A program made the translations under genes and the position numbers. Under the pieces are notes generated by a model that made no database searches, was not told where the DNA came from, and saw only the letters and a list, made by a program, of their open reading frames with translations. Shown one piece after another: positions 61,766-64,000 of a stretch of DNA of 64,000 nt; position 1 is the stretch's first letter; each line of letters starts with the position of its first letter. The DNA is from Lachnospiraceae bacterium (GTDB lineage Bacteria; Bacillota; Clostridia; Lachnospirales; Lachnospiraceae): assembly GCA_015057115.1 (NCBI GenBank), contig SVEZ01000011.1, positions 45,373 through 109,372 of the forward strand, written 5' to 3'.

Positions 61766-62557
61766 ATGAAGTATGAATTTACGGATGATTGTCGCACCGG
61801 AATTCCGCAGATTGATGCGGAGCATCAGCACTTTTTCAAACTCATCAATGAAGGAATGGAGATTGTGGAAAAAGGTGCCGGCGTGGAGCTGATTGATCCG
61901 CTTTTAAAGAAGTTGGCGGATTATGCGGCTACGCATTTTGACCATGAGGAACAGTACATGCGGGATCACAACGATCCGGAACTGGAGCTGCAGGTTTATA
62001 CCCATTTGCAGTTTCGGGAGGCGCTTTTACAATTTGAAGACATGCCGTTGACAGAGGACAGTGTACGTCAGATTTTGGATTTCATGGCAAGATGGCTGTT
62101 CCGCCATATTTTGTATACAGATACCCTGATTGGTAAAACTCAAACCATTGAGGAGAAACCGGAATTAACAGAGAAGTTCTTAACGGGAATCGACATGATT
62201 GATAAGGAACACAAGGTATTGTTTGATATTCTGGGAGAAGTTTTTGACGTCATGCATGATGATACCCTGTATGACAAATACGATTCTATTGTGGAAATTC
62301 TCGGAAGACTGAAGGAATACACGGTTAAGCATTTCGCAGATGAAGAAAAGTACATGAAGGCTATTAAGTATGATGGCCTGGAAAAACAGCAGGCAGCCCA
62401 TGATGCTTTCGTGGATAAGTTAGAGGAGAGCATCAAGGAAGATGGAGAACAGCTGGAGGATAATCAGGCGGAGTACCTGAAATCTTTGTTTGATTTCCTG
62501 TGCGAATGGCTGTACAACCATATTCTGGTGATGGATACGAAAATTCCAAAGGTATAA
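61766..62557 (+). CDS. Double-domain bacteriohemerythrin
   Basis: A 263-residue protein made of two hemerythrin domains (about residues 1-120 and 135-263). Both have a complete or near-complete set of di-iron ligands: IDAEHQHFF and HFDHEEQYM, then HxxxT-type HILYTD in the first; IDKEHKVLF, HFADEEKYM and HILVMDT in the second. The second ATG at 61766 lies 8 nt after GGGAGGG and is preferred. Hemerythrins bind O2 or NO, so it may store or sense oxygen in an anaerobe. Tandem forms are less common than single ones. Confidence 0.9.
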   Translation: MKYEFTDDCRTGIPQIDAEHQHFFKLINEGMEIVEKGAGVELIDPLLKKLADYAATHFDHEEQYMRDHNDPELELQVYTHLQFREALLQFEDMPLTEDSVRQILDFMARWLFRHILYTDTLIGKTQTIEEKPELTEKFLTGIDMIDKEHKVLFDILGEVFDVMHDDTLYDKYDSIVEILGRLKEYTVKHFADEEKYMKAIKYDGLEKQQAAHDAFVDKLEESIKEDGEQLEDNQAEYLKSLFDFLCEWLYNHILVMDTKIPKV

Positions 62558-62580
62558 AATAGATATAATGAAAAATGACA

Positions 62581-62625
62581 ACCGTATAATAGAATTTAGT
62601 TTCTATTATACGGTGTTTTCTTTAT
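62581..62625 (+). terminator. Terminator after the hemerythrin gene
   Basis: ACCGTATAATAGAA and TTCTATTATACGGT form a perfect 14-bp stem with a six-base loop, followed by GTTTTCTTT. Confidence 0.88.
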
Positions 62626-62757
62626 TTAGAAGGCATGCAATCTTGATGAGTTGCCACATGTGAGTAAAGATTTTTAAGATTTTTCTTGAAAATATTTTTT
62701 AATCATATTATCGTATTTTTAGGACGTCCAAATCTTTCTTAAGAGGAGGCTATTATA

Positions 62758-63819
62758 ATGAATACGAAACAACTTCACAATTATATTTCAGAAAGTACCG
62801 GAAATGAGAGTAACATCTGTCAGATTTATGCAATCAAAGAGGGGGATGTAGCCCTTGATGATTGTTGGCGTGGATTTAAAACTGAGGATGCGATGAATGT
62901 CAATTCTGTGACCAAAGGGGTTATGGGGCTCATTGCAGGAATTGCTCTTGATAAGGGTTATATCAAGAACCTGGATCAGAAGGTGATGGAATTTTTCCCT
63001 GATTACGTTGTAAAACGTGGAGAGAAGACCATATATGATGTCACAATCAGACATCTGCTTACTATGACAGCTCCATATAAAGGCAAGTCTGAACCTTGGA
63101 AAAAGGTGTGTACTTCACAGGACTTTACGTATGCGATACTTGATTATCTTGGAGGTCGTAAAGGTATTACAGGTGAGTTCAGATATGCCACACTTGGCAT
63201 TCAGATATTGGCAGGAATAATCGAGAAGGCTACCGGAGAGAATTGCATAGATTTTGCCAACAAAAATCTATTTGAACCGTTAGGACTACCGGAGCGAATA
63301 CCACATGGAGATAGCTCCAAAGAAGATCAGTTTGACTTCTTCATGAATAAGAACCCAAGGAAATATGAGTGGTATACTGACCCTCGCGGCTGTGTTACTG
63401 CAGGCTGGGGATTGTGTATGTCGGCAAGAGATATGGCTGTTATAGGAGCGCTTGTTTTGGATGGGGGACTTCACGGTGGTAAGAGAATCATCTCAGAAGA
63501 ATACCTAAAAGATATGTTAGCTCCCCACCTTAAGCTGGGGGAGCGGTTTGGCTTCATGAATTATGGTTACCTATGGTATAAGCCGTATGATGAAAAGGAT
63601 GTATATGCGGCCATTGGCGACAGCGGAAATATCATTTATGTAAACAAGGAGAAGAATATATCTGTGGGAATGACAGGTACGTTCAAGCCGAGAATATTTG
63701 ATAGAGTGGATTTTATTGAACAAAAGGTATTGCCGGCCATTGACACTATGCAGAAGGTGGATAATGACGGTAACAACAAATCGACGTTTGTAGGACAGGC
63801 ACAACGAATGGGAGGATAA
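62758..63819 (+). CDS. Beta-lactamase-family serine hydrolase
   Basis: A 353-residue protein of the class C beta-lactamase/penicillin-binding fold. The nucleophile motif is SVTK near residue 44 (SxxK), a Tyr in FRYATLGIQILAG near 145 fits motif two, and an HGG appears near 238 (GGLHGGKR). There is no signal peptide, so it is probably a cytoplasmic esterase or amidase and not a resistance enzyme. AAGAGGAGG precedes the ATG. It starts a new transcript after a strong terminator; a possible promoter is TTGAAA at about 62691. AT-richer codon use than its neighbours is suggested but not measured. Confidence 0.82.
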   Translation: MNTKQLHNYISESTGNESNICQIYAIKEGDVALDDCWRGFKTEDAMNVNSVTKGVMGLIAGIALDKGYIKNLDQKVMEFFPDYVVKRGEKTIYDVTIRHLLTMTAPYKGKSEPWKKVCTSQDFTYAILDYLGGRKGITGEFRYATLGIQILAGIIEKATGENCIDFANKNLFEPLGLPERIPHGDSSKEDQFDFFMNKNPRKYEWYTDPRGCVTAGWGLCMSARDMAVIGALVLDGGLHGGKRIISEEYLKDMLAPHLKLGERFGFMNYGYLWYKPYDEKDVYAAIGDSGNIIYVNKEKNISVGMTGTFKPRIFDRVDFIEQKVLPAIDTMQKVDNDGNNKSTFVGQAQRMGG

Positions 63820-63821
63820 CT

Positions 63822-64000
63822 ATGGATGCTAGAGAGTATTTGGAAATATTGCATGTAGCGGAAAGGCTAAAAGATACCCCAAGACATTGCACAACAACAA
63901 AACGCAGGACAGAAAGCGTAGCGGAACATAGTTGGCGTATTTCGCTTATGGCTTTTTTGTTAAGACACGAATTTAAAGATATAGATATAAATAAGGTAGT
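63822..64000 (+). CDS. HD-domain phosphohydrolase, 5' part (runs off the window)
   Basis: The first 59 residues of a protein whose ATG lies after GGGAGGATAA, three bp past the serine hydrolase stop. ESVAEHSWRISLMAFLL with His near residue 36 matches the start of the YfbR/HDDC2 group of HD-domain 5'-nucleotidases. The metal-binding HD pair would follow outside the window. Co-transcription with the serine hydrolase is likely. Confidence 0.75.
   Translation, partial: MDAREYLEILHVAERLKDTPRHCTTTKRRTESVAEHSWRISLMAFLLRHEFKDIDINKV

Noticed and set aside
62758..63819. Antibiotic-resistance beta-lactamase
   Set aside because: Lacks a signal peptide and shows only the general serine hydrolase fold; most such proteins are esterases or amidases.

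Overview
The window looks like chromosomal DNA from a flagellated, anaerobic, low-to-mid GC Gram-positive bacterium of the class Clostridia, most probably family Lachnospiraceae. The basis is Shine-Dalgarno-rich gene starts with frequent GTG/TTG initiation, AddAB instead of RecBCD, a zinc-type L31, a LytTR two-component system, CheV, a YjfB-type motility protein, a DUF4364 regulator, a Rho with an N-terminal insertion, and a PurF of the Fe-S/propeptide type. No genus can be fixed from the sequence alone. There is no rRNA, tRNA, CRISPR array, insertion sequence or prophage. Most of it is ordinary housekeeping DNA broken by a few accessory islands.

Layout. 1-9.2 kb: the tail of a gene (possibly pyrE), then an ECF sigma factor, a polytopic membrane protein and a PrsW-like intramembrane protease, a terminator, a small two-TM protein that could be an anti-sigma factor, and two tandem ~1,100-residue secreted proteins with InlB-B-like repeats. 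9.4-13.0 kb: purC-purF-purB with its own promoter and terminator. 13.08-13.48 kb: a noncoding block of degenerate tandem repeats (about 19 bp, then 42 bp). 13.6-16.2 kb: a predicted PD-(D/E)XK protein convergent with a membrane-anchored type-B carboxylesterase. 16.3-25.4 kb: secG, rnr, smpB, then a LytTR regulator, a soluble GHKL kinase and a heterodimeric ABC exporter with a predicted LytTR operator, then ssrA (tmRNA) on the opposite strand. 25.5-32.9 kb: small motility-type protein, orphan OmpR-type regulator, lipoprotein, CheV, a repeat-rich acidic/lysine-rich membrane protein, ung and a FliD-like secreted-type protein. 32.9-36.3 kb: flavin reductase, then a minus-strand block (DUF4364, radical SAM, cation/proton antiporter). 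36.5-43.2 kb: rho, rpmE, prmC, prfA, an ArsB/NhaD-type permease, a YbaK deacylase and a HAD hydrolase. 43.2-46.0 kb: an apparent minus-strand small RNA, then pepF-yfcE on the minus strand. 46.1-51.0 kb: amino-acid ABC transporter, mtn, luxS and an M24 aminopeptidase. 51.5-62.6 kb: addB, addA, maf, an unknown small gene, a PrsA/SurA-like lipoprotein, a small membrane protein, a formimidoylglutamase-like enzyme and a double hemerythrin. 62.7-64 kb: a serine hydrolase and the start of an HD-domain protein.

The most unusual signals are noncoding. First, three copies of a roughly 130-180 bp palindromic element (41.93, 51.0 and 51.27 kb) share a core but have outer stems of different sequence that still pair, which is what a selected secondary structure would produce. 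Second, 43.25-43.56 kb carries a canonical minus-strand promoter, four repeats of a GGAGGTAC..GTCC motif and a terminator, but no reading frame: a candidate small RNA. Third, the 42-bp repeat array at 13.17-13.48 kb. Among protein-coding regions the sigma factor/PrsW/surface-protein island is the best candidate for an uncharacterised regulatory system.
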